Shown here: positions 1-7,197 of the stretch, piece after piece
Layout: each line of letters starts with the position of its first letter
How positions within the stretch are numbered: the stretch's first letter is position 1
NCBI GenBank assembly: GCA_964405335.1
Contig: CAYONP010000098.1
Coordinates: forward strand, 1-20,300
Direction of reading: 5' to 3'
DNA from: CAYONP01 sp964405335
GTDB lineage: Bacteria; Armatimonadota; UBA10988
Length of the DNA stretch: 20,300 nucleotides
The notes under the pieces: model-generated
The model's input: the letters and a program-made list of their open reading frames with translations, nothing else
Database searches by the model: none
Told to the model about the DNA's origin: nothing
Position numbers and translations under genes: made by a program

Positions 1-550
1 CACCGGTCAGACGCGGTCGCACGTTGCGGGCGAACTCCTCGCTCAGTTGCGCGTCACCCTCGGCGCGGCCGGCCTCCGGGTCGTTGCGGCAGGCGTCGAC
101 GATGAACAACACCCGCCTGGTCTCAAACCCGTTCATGATGCTGTGCACCAGGCTCATCGGCAGCGCGGTGCCCTCGAGCTGCTCGCGGATGCTGTCGCTG
201 GTCAGCAAGTACGGCTCGCCGTCCTTCTCCATGCCGTGGCCGGCAAAGTAGAAGACCAACGTGTCGTCGCCCCGGGCCCGCTCGCGCACCTGCTGCAGCG
301 CGTGCAGCAGGTTGAACTTGGTCGGCGTGCGCCGGCGGTCGGTCTGATCGCTGCTCAGCACCACCACCTGCCCGGCCGGCACGCCGGCCTCGCGGAACAG
401 CCCGGCGAAGGCGGTGACGTCGCGGATGGTGTACTTCAGCGGCGAGATGCCAGGATCGTCGTACTGCTCGACCGCCGCGGCGACTAGATAGGTCTCGGCG
501 TGCACGGCGCAGGCGACCGACAAGGCGAGGGCGAGCAGGCACAGACGCAT
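1..550 (-). CDS. Secreted caspase-like (peptidase C14) protein, 3' end beyond window
   Basis: The visible 183 residues begin with a signal peptide (MRLCLLALALSVACAVHA) followed by a caspase-type p20 fold. The catalytic His lies in FYFAGHGM and the catalytic Cys in FIVDACRND, the usual arrangement of bacterial C14/metacaspase-like domains (known family logic). The ATG at 548-550 is preceded by GGGGAG at a 5-nt spacing. The reading frame is open to the window edge, so any C-terminal domains are out of sight. Such proteins cleave peptide bonds after basic or acidic residues; the substrate cannot be inferred. A signal peptide places this one outside the cytoplasm, so an intracellular death-effector role is less likely. 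It is the last gene of a minus-strand run and is separated from the hydrolase upstream of it by a palindromic element. Confidence 0.85.
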   Translation of the reverse strand, partial: MRLCLLALALSVACAVHAETYLVAAAVEQYDDPGISPLKYTIRDVTAFAGLFREAGVPAGQVVVLSSDQTDRRRTPTKFNLLHALQQVRERARGDDTLVFYFAGHGMEKDGEPYLLTSDSIREQLEGTALPMSLVHSIMNGFETRRVLFIVDACRNDPEAGRAEGDAQLSEEFARNVRPRLTG

Positions 551-633
551 CGAATCTCCCCACCGGCGCCGAAGCACGCGGCGTCGCGGAGACTCCATTC
601 TGCGTCGCGCGCGCACCCCGGTCAGCAGCTCCC

Positions 634-716
634 GGGGTCAGGTCCCAAAATCCTCGTGGTCGTTACGAACTCTGTGCGAGTCAGTAACATATAGCTTGAT
701 CTTGAGACCTGACCCC
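634..716. repeat. 83-bp palindromic element 1 (GGGGTCAGGTC ends)
   Basis: The termini are perfect 11-bp inverted repeats, GGGGTCAGGTC at 634-644 and GACCTGACCCC at 706-716, extended by CC/GG flanks to 13 bp. An inner inverted pair, GTTAC 662-666 and GTAAC 684-688, lies in an AT-richer core. It starts 9 bp beyond the stop codon (723-725) of the minus-strand glycosidase-like gene. It shares ends, size, orientation and the words AAAATCC and GCTTGATC with the element at 2586-2669. GGGGTCAG-type palindromes are common dispersed repeats in bacterial genomes and resemble REP/MITE-like sequences mobilised in trans by Y1 (RAYT) transposases. No transposase is present in this window. Confidence 0.75.
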
Positions 717-722
717 GGTGCG

Positions 723-2573
723 TCAGTCGAGGCCGGCGATCAGCCGCGCGGCGGTGTCGCGGAAGAGCGCCTCGGCCGCCTCGCGCGAGGCCTCGGGCAG
801 CGGCTCGGGCAGGTGGCGCCAGGCGAGCTGGTCGTGGCGGGCGCAGGCGGCGATCCAGTCGAGCGCCAGCCGCGCCTGGTCGGCCGCCGGGCCGGTGGCG
901 CCGGCCACGATTTCCCGCAGGCGCGCGGCTGCGTCGGCCAGGTCGGGCGGGTCGGGCAGATCGGCGGTCATGACCAGCGGCGGTCGGCGCGGGCCGGGCG
1001 GCGCCGCGCCGCCGAAGCAGAGCACGACCTGTGCCTCGTCCGGCAGCGTGGCGTGGTCGAGCCGCACCGAGCCGGGGTCGAACGCGGCGTGAGGCAGTCC
1101 GTTGACCAGCACCGCGGTGAGCGGCCCGGTGCCGGCGGTCTCGATCCGTATCTGCTTGTTGCCGAAGCGGATGGGGAAGCGCTGGACCAGCTCGTCAACA
1201 CCCGGCGGCAGGTGCGGGATGAGGGTCAGCGAGTCGGCGGTGTAGAGATACTCGAACAGCCCCCGGACCATCGCCGCGGGAATGCCGAAGCTGTCGTAGA
1301 CCGTGTTGATCGGCTGGTTCGGCTGATACGGCGCGGCACCGAACTCGACCAGCGGATTGTCCAGCCGGTACTGCCGGGCGAACTTCAGGTAGGCCTCCAT
1401 CGAAGCCCGCGCGCGGTCGAACCGGCCGGTGCGGAAGTAGCCTAGGATCTGCCGCGCTTCGCAGGTCGACCAGTGGCCGCCGTTGACCCAGGTGCCGAAG
1501 CCCCACAGCCCCGCCGGCGCCTCGTACATGTCGTCGAGGCTCGGGTATTGGGTGATCACCAGGTCGTGTGGCCGCAGGCCGGGGATGCCGTCCATGAAGG
1601 CGAAGATCCGCTCGGCGGCCGCGTCGTCGACCACGCGCAGGGCCACGGCGTCGTGGTTGCAGACCGCCTCGAAGTAGCCGAACCGCTCGGCGCCGTAGAC
1701 CCCGTGACGCGCGCCGTCGGGGTCGAGCGACTTGATCAGGTAGCCGTCGGGCGTCATCAGCCGCGGCAGGCCGGCGCGGAGCGCCTCGCGGCGGGCGGCC
1801 AGCTCGGCCGCGCGATCGGCCCGGCCGGCGAGCTGCTCGAGCTCGATCACGCGGTCCAGCGCGCCAATGGTGGTCACGCTCAGACCGCTCAGATAGGCCA
1901 TGCCATAGTTGCCGTCGGGCTGCTTGAAGCCGGCGTAGCTCGGCGCCAGCAGGTTGCCCGCCGGACCGGCGAGCATCAGCCCCGTGTCCGGATCGCGGCG
2001 GCTCTCGAGAAAGTCGAGGCAGCGCTCGAGCAGCGGCAGGTAGTGCTCAATCGCGGCGGTGTCGCGGGTGACCAGCAGCAGCTCGGCCTGCATCACCACG
2101 CCGGCGGCGGTGAACTCGACACCCCAGTCGTGCATGTCCCAGCGGCCGTCGCCCTGACGGAAGACGACCCAGCCGGGCGCGGCGGCATCGCAGAGCTGGC
2201 CGTCGGGCGCGACGTGGCCGTGCGCATCGGCGCGCTCGCCGTCGCCCATGTTGGCGAACCAGAGATCCTGCGAGTTCTGAATCCAGCGCAGCGTCGCATC
2301 GTCGACGAAGGGCAGCGCGCAGAGCGTCGGGCCGTAGCTGTTCTGGATCCACCAGGCGCCCCAGGTCGGGCCCTCGACCAGACCGTCCCATACCGGCGTG
2401 TAGAGCATCGGAATCGACTGCAGCTCGTCGTCGCAGCTCCAAGCGCGTCGGGCGCGGTCGAGCAGCTCGAGCCAGGCGGCGTCGCCGCTACCCGAGTAGA
2501 ACCGCCCGTCGAACGCCTGGCCGAGGGCAGTGGTGCCGCACAGCCCGGCGGTCAGGAGCAGCATGGTGCGCAT
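723..2573 (-). CDS. Secreted six-hairpin glycosidase-like protein
   Basis: This 616-residue protein has a signal peptide (MRTMLLLTAGLCGTTALGQA). A Trp- and Asp-rich helical catalytic-type region follows, with landmarks WDGLVEGPTWGAWW, WDMHDWGVEF, SYAGFKQPDGNYGMAYL and WGFGTWVNGGHWSTCEARQ. The alternating helices and acidic loops are typical of (alpha/alpha)6 glycosidases of the MGH1/GH63/GH94 type. After PHLPPGVDEL comes a short beta-rich C-terminal piece and then a helical tail. Activity on a polysaccharide or glycoside outside the cytoplasm is inferred; the exact family and substrate are not recognised. The ATG at 2571-2573 has AGGAGG 5 nt upstream; a GTG two codons earlier overlaps that ribosome site and is less likely. 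It is probably cotranscribed with the upstream hydrolase, since only a palindromic element lies between them. Confidence 0.8.
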   Translation of the reverse strand: MRTMLLLTAGLCGTTALGQAFDGRFYSGSGDAAWLELLDRARRAWSCDDELQSIPMLYTPVWDGLVEGPTWGAWWIQNSYGPTLCALPFVDDATLRWIQNSQDLWFANMGDGERADAHGHVAPDGQLCDAAAPGWVVFRQGDGRWDMHDWGVEFTAAGVVMQAELLLVTRDTAAIEHYLPLLERCLDFLESRRDPDTGLMLAGPAGNLLAPSYAGFKQPDGNYGMAYLSGLSVTTIGALDRVIELEQLAGRADRAAELAARREALRAGLPRLMTPDGYLIKSLDPDGARHGVYGAERFGYFEAVCNHDAVALRVVDDAAAERIFAFMDGIPGLRPHDLVITQYPSLDDMYEAPAGLWGFGTWVNGGHWSTCEARQILGYFRTGRFDRARASMEAYLKFARQYRLDNPLVEFGAAPYQPNQPINTVYDSFGIPAAMVRGLFEYLYTADSLTLIPHLPPGVDELVQRFPIRFGNKQIRIETAGTGPLTAVLVNGLPHAAFDPGSVRLDHATLPDEAQVVLCFGGAAPPGPRRPPLVMTADLPDPPDLADAAARLREIVAGATGPAADQARLALDWIAACARHDQLAWRHLPEPLPEASREAAEALFRDTAARLIAGLD

Positions 2574-2585
2574 GGCCACCTCCTC

Positions 2586-2669
2586 GGGGTCAGACCCCGA
2601 AAATCCAGCGGTAGGTAACTAATCCGGCGCCACGCTGTAATCATCCGCTTGATCACGGGACCTGACCCC
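2586..2669. repeat. 84-bp palindromic element 2 (GGGGTCAG ends)
   Basis: The left end is GGGGTCAGACCCC (2586-2598) and the right end is GGGACCTGACCCC (2657-2669), an imperfect inverted repeat of about 13 bp. The core repeats AAAATCC and GCTTGATC of the element at 634-716 in the same orientation. It fills the junction between two minus-strand genes. Its right end encodes the last residues and stop codon of the upstream hydrolase, and its left end lies 12 nt from the ATG of the downstream gene, immediately before that gene's AGGAGG. A REP/MITE-like dispersed element is the best explanation. Confidence 0.75.
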
Positions 2670-4665
2670 GGGCGACGACGGCGCCGTGGATGGACAGGCT
2701 GGGGATCACCACCGTCAGCGTGCCGTCGGCCCAGGTCTGCTCCAGCGTGGTGCCGTCGGGCTCCCAGGTGACCTGCGCCGGCCGGGCCGGCAGCCGCCAA
2801 CGCACCGTCAGCGGGCCGACCGGCGAGATGGTGTCGGCGTCGAGGAACCGGTCGGCGCGCTGGACGCCGGTCAGGTTGAGCAGGTGCAGCGCCGCGGCGC
2901 CGTCGCGCGTGCGGCGGAGGGCCAGCTCGACCGACGGCGGCGCGTCGAGCGTCGCCTGGGGCTCGAACAGCCGGTCGGCGAGCTCGCCGAGCCAGGTCCG
3001 CAGCGCGGCGCGGTGGGTGCGGAAGTGGGCCAGCGCGACCGAGCCCCAGACCGCCACGATGTGCCCGCGGCCGCGCTCGACCAGCGTCGCCGCGGGCACG
3101 CCGGCGGCGCGCGTGTCGCGCGTCGGCCAGCGCTCGGCCAGCACCTCGGCGGTCTCCGGCCGCACGTTCTGCCACACGCCGTTGAGGTTGGTCAGCCCGC
3201 CGGCCGACTGGAGCTCGGCGGACTGGTGCACCGGCTCGCCGTCGAGCGTCACGCCCAGCTCGGAGGCGAACAGGCGGCAGCACTGCGCGCCGAGCAGGAG
3301 CAGCGAGCCGCCCTGTTCGACATAGCGCAGCAGCTCGGCGCGGAAGGTGTCGCTCAGCTTGTACGACTCGGGGATGACGACCAACGGATAGTCGCCGAGC
3401 CGCGGGGAGAGCTGGTGCTCGGCCAGGATGTCGACCGAGTGATGCAGCTCGAGTAGCGCGTGGAGGGCGCCCTCGAGTTCGTCGACACAGCCGTAGGGGG
3501 TGTAGACCGCGTCGGAGCGGTCGAACTGCGTCTCGGACGAGAGCAGCAGCGCGACCTGCGGCAGGCTGGTCGACCGGTGGCAGAGCGCCTGTCGCGCGCG
3601 GCAGAAGTCGGCCACGGCGCCGAGCTGGTCGATCATCTCGGGGACCAGGTAGCCACTGCGCGTCGGCTGGTGATAGACGCCGAACGCGCCGCCCTGGATC
3701 AACGTCGCGGCCGCCTCCTGGCAGAGCGCGGCGACCGGCTTGATCTGGTGGCCATACTGCGGTGCCCAGTTGAAGCCCCAGGCGAGCAGGTCCCAGGGCA
3801 TGCCGGTCGAGGCCAGGTAGCGCGCCTCGACTCGGGCCCGGTCGACCGAGACGGCCGGCGAGTAGTCACCCGAGAGGTAGTCCAGCTCGGCCTCGAGCGG
3901 CTTCGGCATGAACGTGGTGTAGGCCCAGTTGCTGGTGATCTGAAAGCCCGGCACGGCGGCATGGACGGCGTCGACCCAGTGCGCCAGGTAGCGCTCAAAG
4001 TGCCGGCGGTGGAACATCTTCCACTCGAGCCAGTGCGGCTCGTCGTGGCTTTTCGGCGCTTCGGTCAGACCCGTTTCGGCCTGCCAGGCGGCCAGCGCCG
4101 CGGGCGAATAGTCGAGCTGGGCGGCCCAGCACTCGCCGTCGACCCAGGCGCCGTCGAGCTGGTAGGCCCGCGCGACCTCGATCAGTTGCGGGATGAGCAG
4201 CTCATCGACGTACGGTCCGAACACGCTGGTGTTGTTCGGGTCGATGCCGCCGTCGGGCTTGACCCTGGCCCACTCGGGGTGGTGCTCGATGGCCACCGCG
4301 TCCCACACGCCCGAGTAGTGGACAAAGAGCTGAGTGCCATAGCGCCGCGTCCGCTCGCGCCAGATGGCCAGCGAGTCCTGGACGATGCCGGGCGAGGCCC
4401 AGCCGACCTGTGTGGGATAGCCGGTGTAGCCGGCGTGGCCCTTGCAGTCGTACTGCACATAGTCGGGCATCACGCGGGCGAGCAGGGCGTCGAGGTTGTC
4501 GGCGGTGATGTCGGCGCCGAGCGCGGTGTCGGTCTTCTGCGGGTGCAGGTCGAAGTGCAGGCCGAAGTAGGCCTCACGGCGCGGCACGGGCTGGCGGATT
4601 GGGTCGGGCATCGGTCTCTCCCCGGCGACGACGGAGCAGAGCAGCAGACAGACGGCCGGCACCAT
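2653..4665 (-). CDS. Secreted GH29-like hydrolase with GATase-like domain
   Basis: The protein has 670 residues. A signal peptide (MVPAVCLLLCSVVAG) precedes a TIM-barrel-type domain with FGLHFDLHP, PDYVQYDCKGHAGYTGYP, FVHYSGVWD and LDGAWVDGE. The last resembles the WxDG nucleophile strand of alpha-L-fucosidases (GH29), making Asp176 the candidate nucleophile. From about residue 390 it changes to a class I GATase-like/beta-galactosidase-trimerisation-type fold (LLLSSETQFD, DYPLVVIPESYKLSD, GGSLLLLGAQ), followed by a beta-sandwich tail. Removal of a terminal deoxy or neutral sugar from an exported substrate is inferred. The ATG at 4663-4665 has GGAG 6 nt upstream; the longer open frame upstream is Arg/Pro-rich and looks non-coding. 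The last residues R-G-Q-V-P and the TGA come from the palindromic element at 2586-2669. It is divergent from the dehydrogenase gene. Confidence 0.78.
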   Translation of the reverse strand: MVPAVCLLLCSVVAGERPMPDPIRQPVPRREAYFGLHFDLHPQKTDTALGADITADNLDALLARVMPDYVQYDCKGHAGYTGYPTQVGWASPGIVQDSLAIWRERTRRYGTQLFVHYSGVWDAVAIEHHPEWARVKPDGGIDPNNTSVFGPYVDELLIPQLIEVARAYQLDGAWVDGECWAAQLDYSPAALAAWQAETGLTEAPKSHDEPHWLEWKMFHRRHFERYLAHWVDAVHAAVPGFQITSNWAYTTFMPKPLEAELDYLSGDYSPAVSVDRARVEARYLASTGMPWDLLAWGFNWAPQYGHQIKPVAALCQEAAATLIQGGAFGVYHQPTRSGYLVPEMIDQLGAVADFCRARQALCHRSTSLPQVALLLSSETQFDRSDAVYTPYGCVDELEGALHALLELHHSVDILAEHQLSPRLGDYPLVVIPESYKLSDTFRAELLRYVEQGGSLLLLGAQCCRLFASELGVTLDGEPVHQSAELQSAGGLTNLNGVWQNVRPETAEVLAERWPTRDTRAAGVPAATLVERGRGHIVAVWGSVALAHFRTHRAALRTWLGELADRLFEPQATLDAPPSVELALRRTRDGAAALHLLNLTGVQRADRFLDADTISPVGPLTVRWRLPARPAQVTWEPDGTTLEQTWADGTLTVVIPSLSIHGAVVARGQVP

Positions 4666-4745
4666 GGCGTGCTCCGATGCGGGAGGTTTGGCTGCCGCGC
4701 GGGTGGGTCCTTGCGCGGGTTCGCACGGTCGGCGCCGCCGCCGTC

Positions 4746-4754
4746 TGCTACGAT
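4746..4754 (+). promoter_or_regulatory. Possible extended -10 promoter (TGCTACGAT)
   Basis: Within the 106-bp gap between the divergent hydrolase (4665) and dehydrogenase (4772) starts, the plus strand carries TGCTACGAT, an extended -10-like site 17 nt before the dehydrogenase ATG. No convincing -35 hexamer is visible. The same CTAYGATG word occurs before two other genes (17679-17684 and 18961-18966). Confidence 0.3.
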
Positions 4755-4771
4755 GGGGCGGAGCCGCCACG

Positions 4772-5764
4772 ATGCGCGTCTACGTCACCGACTTCATCCT
4801 CTCCGACCCCGACCACGAGCGCGACGAGCTCGCCGCCGTCGCCTCGGTCGAGTGCTGCGCCGCCGAGGACGAGAGTGAGCTGGCGCCAGTCCTGCCCCTG
4901 GCCGACGCGTTGATTGTCTGGCACACCATGTCCATCGGCGCGGCCAGCATCGCGCGGCTCGAACGCTGCCGGGTGATCGTCCGCGCCGGCGTGGGGTACG
5001 ACAACCTTGACCTGGCCGCCGCCGCGGCGCGGGGCATTCCGGTCTGCAACGTGCCCGACTATGGCACCGAGGAGGTCGCCGACCATGCCCTGGCGCTGGC
5101 GCTCTGCCTGGTCCGGCGGATCCCCGAGGCGGCGCGGTCGGTGCGCGCCGGCGAGTGGGACTGGCGCGCGGTGCGGCCGGTGCGGCGGGCGCGGCGGCTG
5201 ACCGTCGGCATCGTCGGGCTGGGGCGCATCGGTGCCGCGGCGGCGCTGCGCTTCGCGGCGTGCGGGTTCGAGGTCTGCTTCCACGACCCGTACCGCGAGG
5301 ACGGCTGGGACAAGAGCCTCGGCCTGCGGCGCTGCTGGAGCCTCGACGAGCTGCTGGCGCAGAGCGACGTGGTCAGCCTGCACTGCCCGCTGACCGACGA
5401 GACGCGCAACCTGATCGGCACCGCGGCGCTGGCGCGGATGAAGGACGGCGCGGTGCTGGTCAACACCGCCCGCGGAGGCGTGGTCGACACCGCGGCGCTG
5501 GCGGCGACGTTGGCCGCCGGCCGGCTGCGCGGCGCGGGGATTGACGTCATGCCCGAAGAGCCGCCGCCCGACGCCGACCCGCTGATTGCCGGCTGGCGTG
5601 CCGGCGCGGCGTGGGCCGAGCGGGTGCTGATCACCCCGCACACCGCGTTCTATTGCGAGGAGGGGCTGGAGGAGATGCGTCGCAAGGCGGCGCGCACCGT
5701 TCGCGCGGCGCTCGCTGGCGAGCCGTTGCGCAACGTGGTCAACGGCGTGGAAGGGAGCGGCTGA
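4772..5764 (+). CDS. CtBP-like D-2-hydroxyacid dehydrogenase
   Basis: This is a 330-residue NAD-dependent D-isomer-specific 2-hydroxyacid dehydrogenase, the usual family length. The Rossmann nucleotide motif is GIVGLGRIG (G149-x-G151-x-x-G154). Catalytic residues are recognisable as Arg234 in NTARGG, Glu263 in DVMPEEPP and His290 in ITPHTAFY. The PHTAFYCEE context and the C-terminal NVVNG match the C-terminal-binding-protein branch rather than SerA, and no ACT domain is present. It should interconvert a 2-keto acid and a D-2-hydroxy acid in the cytoplasm; the substrate is unknown. The ATG at 4772 matches the start of the family alignment and has GGAG about 8 nt upstream. The stop overlaps the start of the isomerase-like gene by one base, which indicates an operon and translational coupling. 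Adjacent sugar hydrolases suggest a sugar-acid substrate (inference). Confidence 0.92.
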   Translation: MRVYVTDFILSDPDHERDELAAVASVECCAAEDESELAPVLPLADALIVWHTMSIGAASIARLERCRVIVRAGVGYDNLDLAAAAARGIPVCNVPDYGTEEVADHALALALCLVRRIPEAARSVRAGEWDWRAVRPVRRARRLTVGIVGLGRIGAAAALRFAACGFEVCFHDPYREDGWDKSLGLRRCWSLDELLAQSDVVSLHCPLTDETRNLIGTAALARMKDGAVLVNTARGGVVDTAALAATLAAGRLRGAGIDVMPEEPPPDADPLIAGWRAGAAWAERVLITPHTAFYCEEGLEEMRRKAARTVRAALAGEPLRNVVNGVEGSG

Positions 5765-6603
5765 TGGGCATGCGGCTGCGGCTCGGCGCATCGACCTACT
5801 CGTGGTGGCACTTCACCCCCGAGAGAGTGCCGATCGAGCGATGTCTTGACGAGGCGGTCGAGTTCGGGCTCGACGGGATCGAGATCCTGCACCAGCAGAT
5901 GGCGGGCGAAGAGCGTTCGTACGTGCAGGGCCTCAAGCGGCGCGCGTTCACGCTCGGGCTCGATCTCTACGCGCTGAGCATCCACCAGGATTTCGTCTGG
6001 CCCGAGCCGGAGCGGCGGCGCGAGCAGGTCGAGCACACGCTGCGCTGCATCGACCTCGCGCACGAGCTGGGCTGCGGCGGCATCCGGCTGAACAGCGGCC
6101 GGTGGGGCACCGCGGGCAGCTTTGACGAGCTGATGGCCGCGCGCGGCGTCGAGACGCCGCTGCCCGGTTACACGGATGACAATGCGTTCTGTTGGTGCAT
6201 CGAGTCGATTGAGCAGTGTCTGCCACGCGCCGAGGAACAGGGCGTCGTGCTGGCGCTCGAGAATCACTGGGGCCTGACGCGGAATGCTGCCGGGGTCAAC
6301 CGCATCGTCGCGGCGCTCGACTCACCGTGGCTGGCGGTCTGTCTCGACTTCGGCAACTTCCTTGAGGTGCCGTACGACGAGCTGGCGGCGATTGCGCCCG
6401 GGGCGGTACTGGTCCACGCCAAAACTTACTTCGGCGGGGGTGAATGGTACACCCTGGATCTCGACTACTCGCGGATTGCGGGCATTCTGCAGGCGGCCGG
6501 GTACCAGGGTTATCTGTCGATCGAGTTCGAGGGCAAGGCGCCGGCGGGCGAGGGCCTGCCACGGTCGGTGGCGCTGTTGCGCGAGGCGTTCGCGGGAACG
6601 TAG
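5764..6603 (+). CDS. Sugar phosphate isomerase/epimerase-like TIM-barrel protein
   Basis: This 279-residue protein belongs to the xylose-isomerase-like TIM-barrel superfamily (AP_endonuc_2), with a normal family length. The opening LGASTYSWWHF, the motif FGLDGIEIL and four probable metal ligands are visible: Glu166 in LALENHWG, Asp195 in CLDFGNF, His218 in LVHAKTY and Glu254 in LSIEFEGK. Members isomerise or epimerise keto-sugars or cyclitols using a divalent metal; some are endonuclease IV relatives, but the surrounding sugar genes favour metabolism. The ATG overlaps the dehydrogenase stop (TGATG), and GGGAG lies 6 nt before it, so the two enzymes are probably made together. Start at the second Met (5770) is possible. 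The Uma2 array begins 39 bp downstream with no visible terminator, so read-through into it is likely. Confidence 0.9.
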   Translation: MGMRLRLGASTYSWWHFTPERVPIERCLDEAVEFGLDGIEILHQQMAGEERSYVQGLKRRAFTLGLDLYALSIHQDFVWPEPERRREQVEHTLRCIDLAHELGCGGIRLNSGRWGTAGSFDELMAARGVETPLPGYTDDNAFCWCIESIEQCLPRAEEQGVVLALENHWGLTRNAAGVNRIVAALDSPWLAVCLDFGNFLEVPYDELAAIAPGAVLVHAKTYFGGGEWYTLDLDYSRIAGILQAAGYQGYLSIEFEGKAPAGEGLPRSVALLREAFAGT

Positions 6604-6642
6604 CCGGCACCGGCTGCGCTGGAGTCGAGAGTGGAGCGCCCA

Positions 6643-7197
6643 ATGAGCAAGCCGGTGGCGACCGAGCCGATGACCGCCGAGGCGTTCATGGCCCTGCCCG
6701 ATGATGGGCGGGTGCTGGAGCTGTGGGAGGGAGTAGTCGTTGAGATGCCGCCACCTGGACGAGAACACGGACGGCTCCTCGCCGTCATCACGTACTGGTT
6801 GAGTGCGTTCGTCCGCCAACGCGGCATCGGCGAAGTGGTGGCCGGCGACAGCGCCGTGATCGTCTCGCGCCGCCCGGACTCGGTGCTTGGCGCGGACGCG
6901 GCCGTGTATGTCGATGCGCCGCGACGGCGCTCGCGCCGACCAGGCGCCTCGACCGAACCGCCCGACCTCGTGGTCGAGATCGCCTCGCCCTCCGACCGCC
7001 CGCGTGCGGTCCGGGACAAGGCCGACCGCTGGCTCGCCGCCGGGGTCACCGAGGTCTGGATCGTCTGGCCCGAGGAGGACGCGATTGAGGTGGTTCGCGC
7101 GGGCGTCGAGCCGGTCAGATACGGTGCCGGCGAGACGTTGACCAGCGGGCTTCTGTCGGGGTTCGAGATGGAGCTGAACGAGTTGTTCAGGGCGTAG
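6643..7197 (+). CDS. Uma2 family (DUF820) nuclease-fold protein, copy A
   Basis: This is the first of six tandem copies, 184 residues long, the typical Uma2 size. The PD-(D/E)XK-type core is visible: Asp85 in LGADAAVYV, Glu112 in PPDLVVEIASPSDR and Lys126 in RDKADRW, followed by GVTEVWIVWP. In Uma2 proteins the Lys of the ExK motif has migrated to the following helix, as here. Family members are called putative endonucleases, but their biological role is unsettled. ATG 6643 with GGAG 6 nt upstream is preferred over the upstream GTG at 6631 because all copies align from this Met. Its N-terminus (MSKPVATEPM) is unlike the other copies, whereas from codon 10 on it matches copy D base for base. 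Confidence 0.9.
   Translation: MSKPVATEPMTAEAFMALPDDGRVLELWEGVVVEMPPPGREHGRLLAVITYWLSAFVRQRGIGEVVAGDSAVIVSRRPDSVLGADAAVYVDAPRRRSRRPGASTEPPDLVVEIASPSDRPRAVRDKADRWLAAGVTEVWIVWPEEDAIEVVRAGVEPVRYGAGETLTSGLLSGFEMELNELFRA

Noticed and set aside
4666..4770. Upstream extension of the GH29-like hydrolase start
   Set aside because: The added residues are Arg/Pro-rich and would place the signal peptide inside the protein; the Met at 4665 with GGAG upstream is better.
3460..4878. 472-codon plus-strand open frame opposite the GH29-like gene
   Set aside because: Antisense to a conserved hydrolase and without recognisable motifs; typical of GC-rich DNA.
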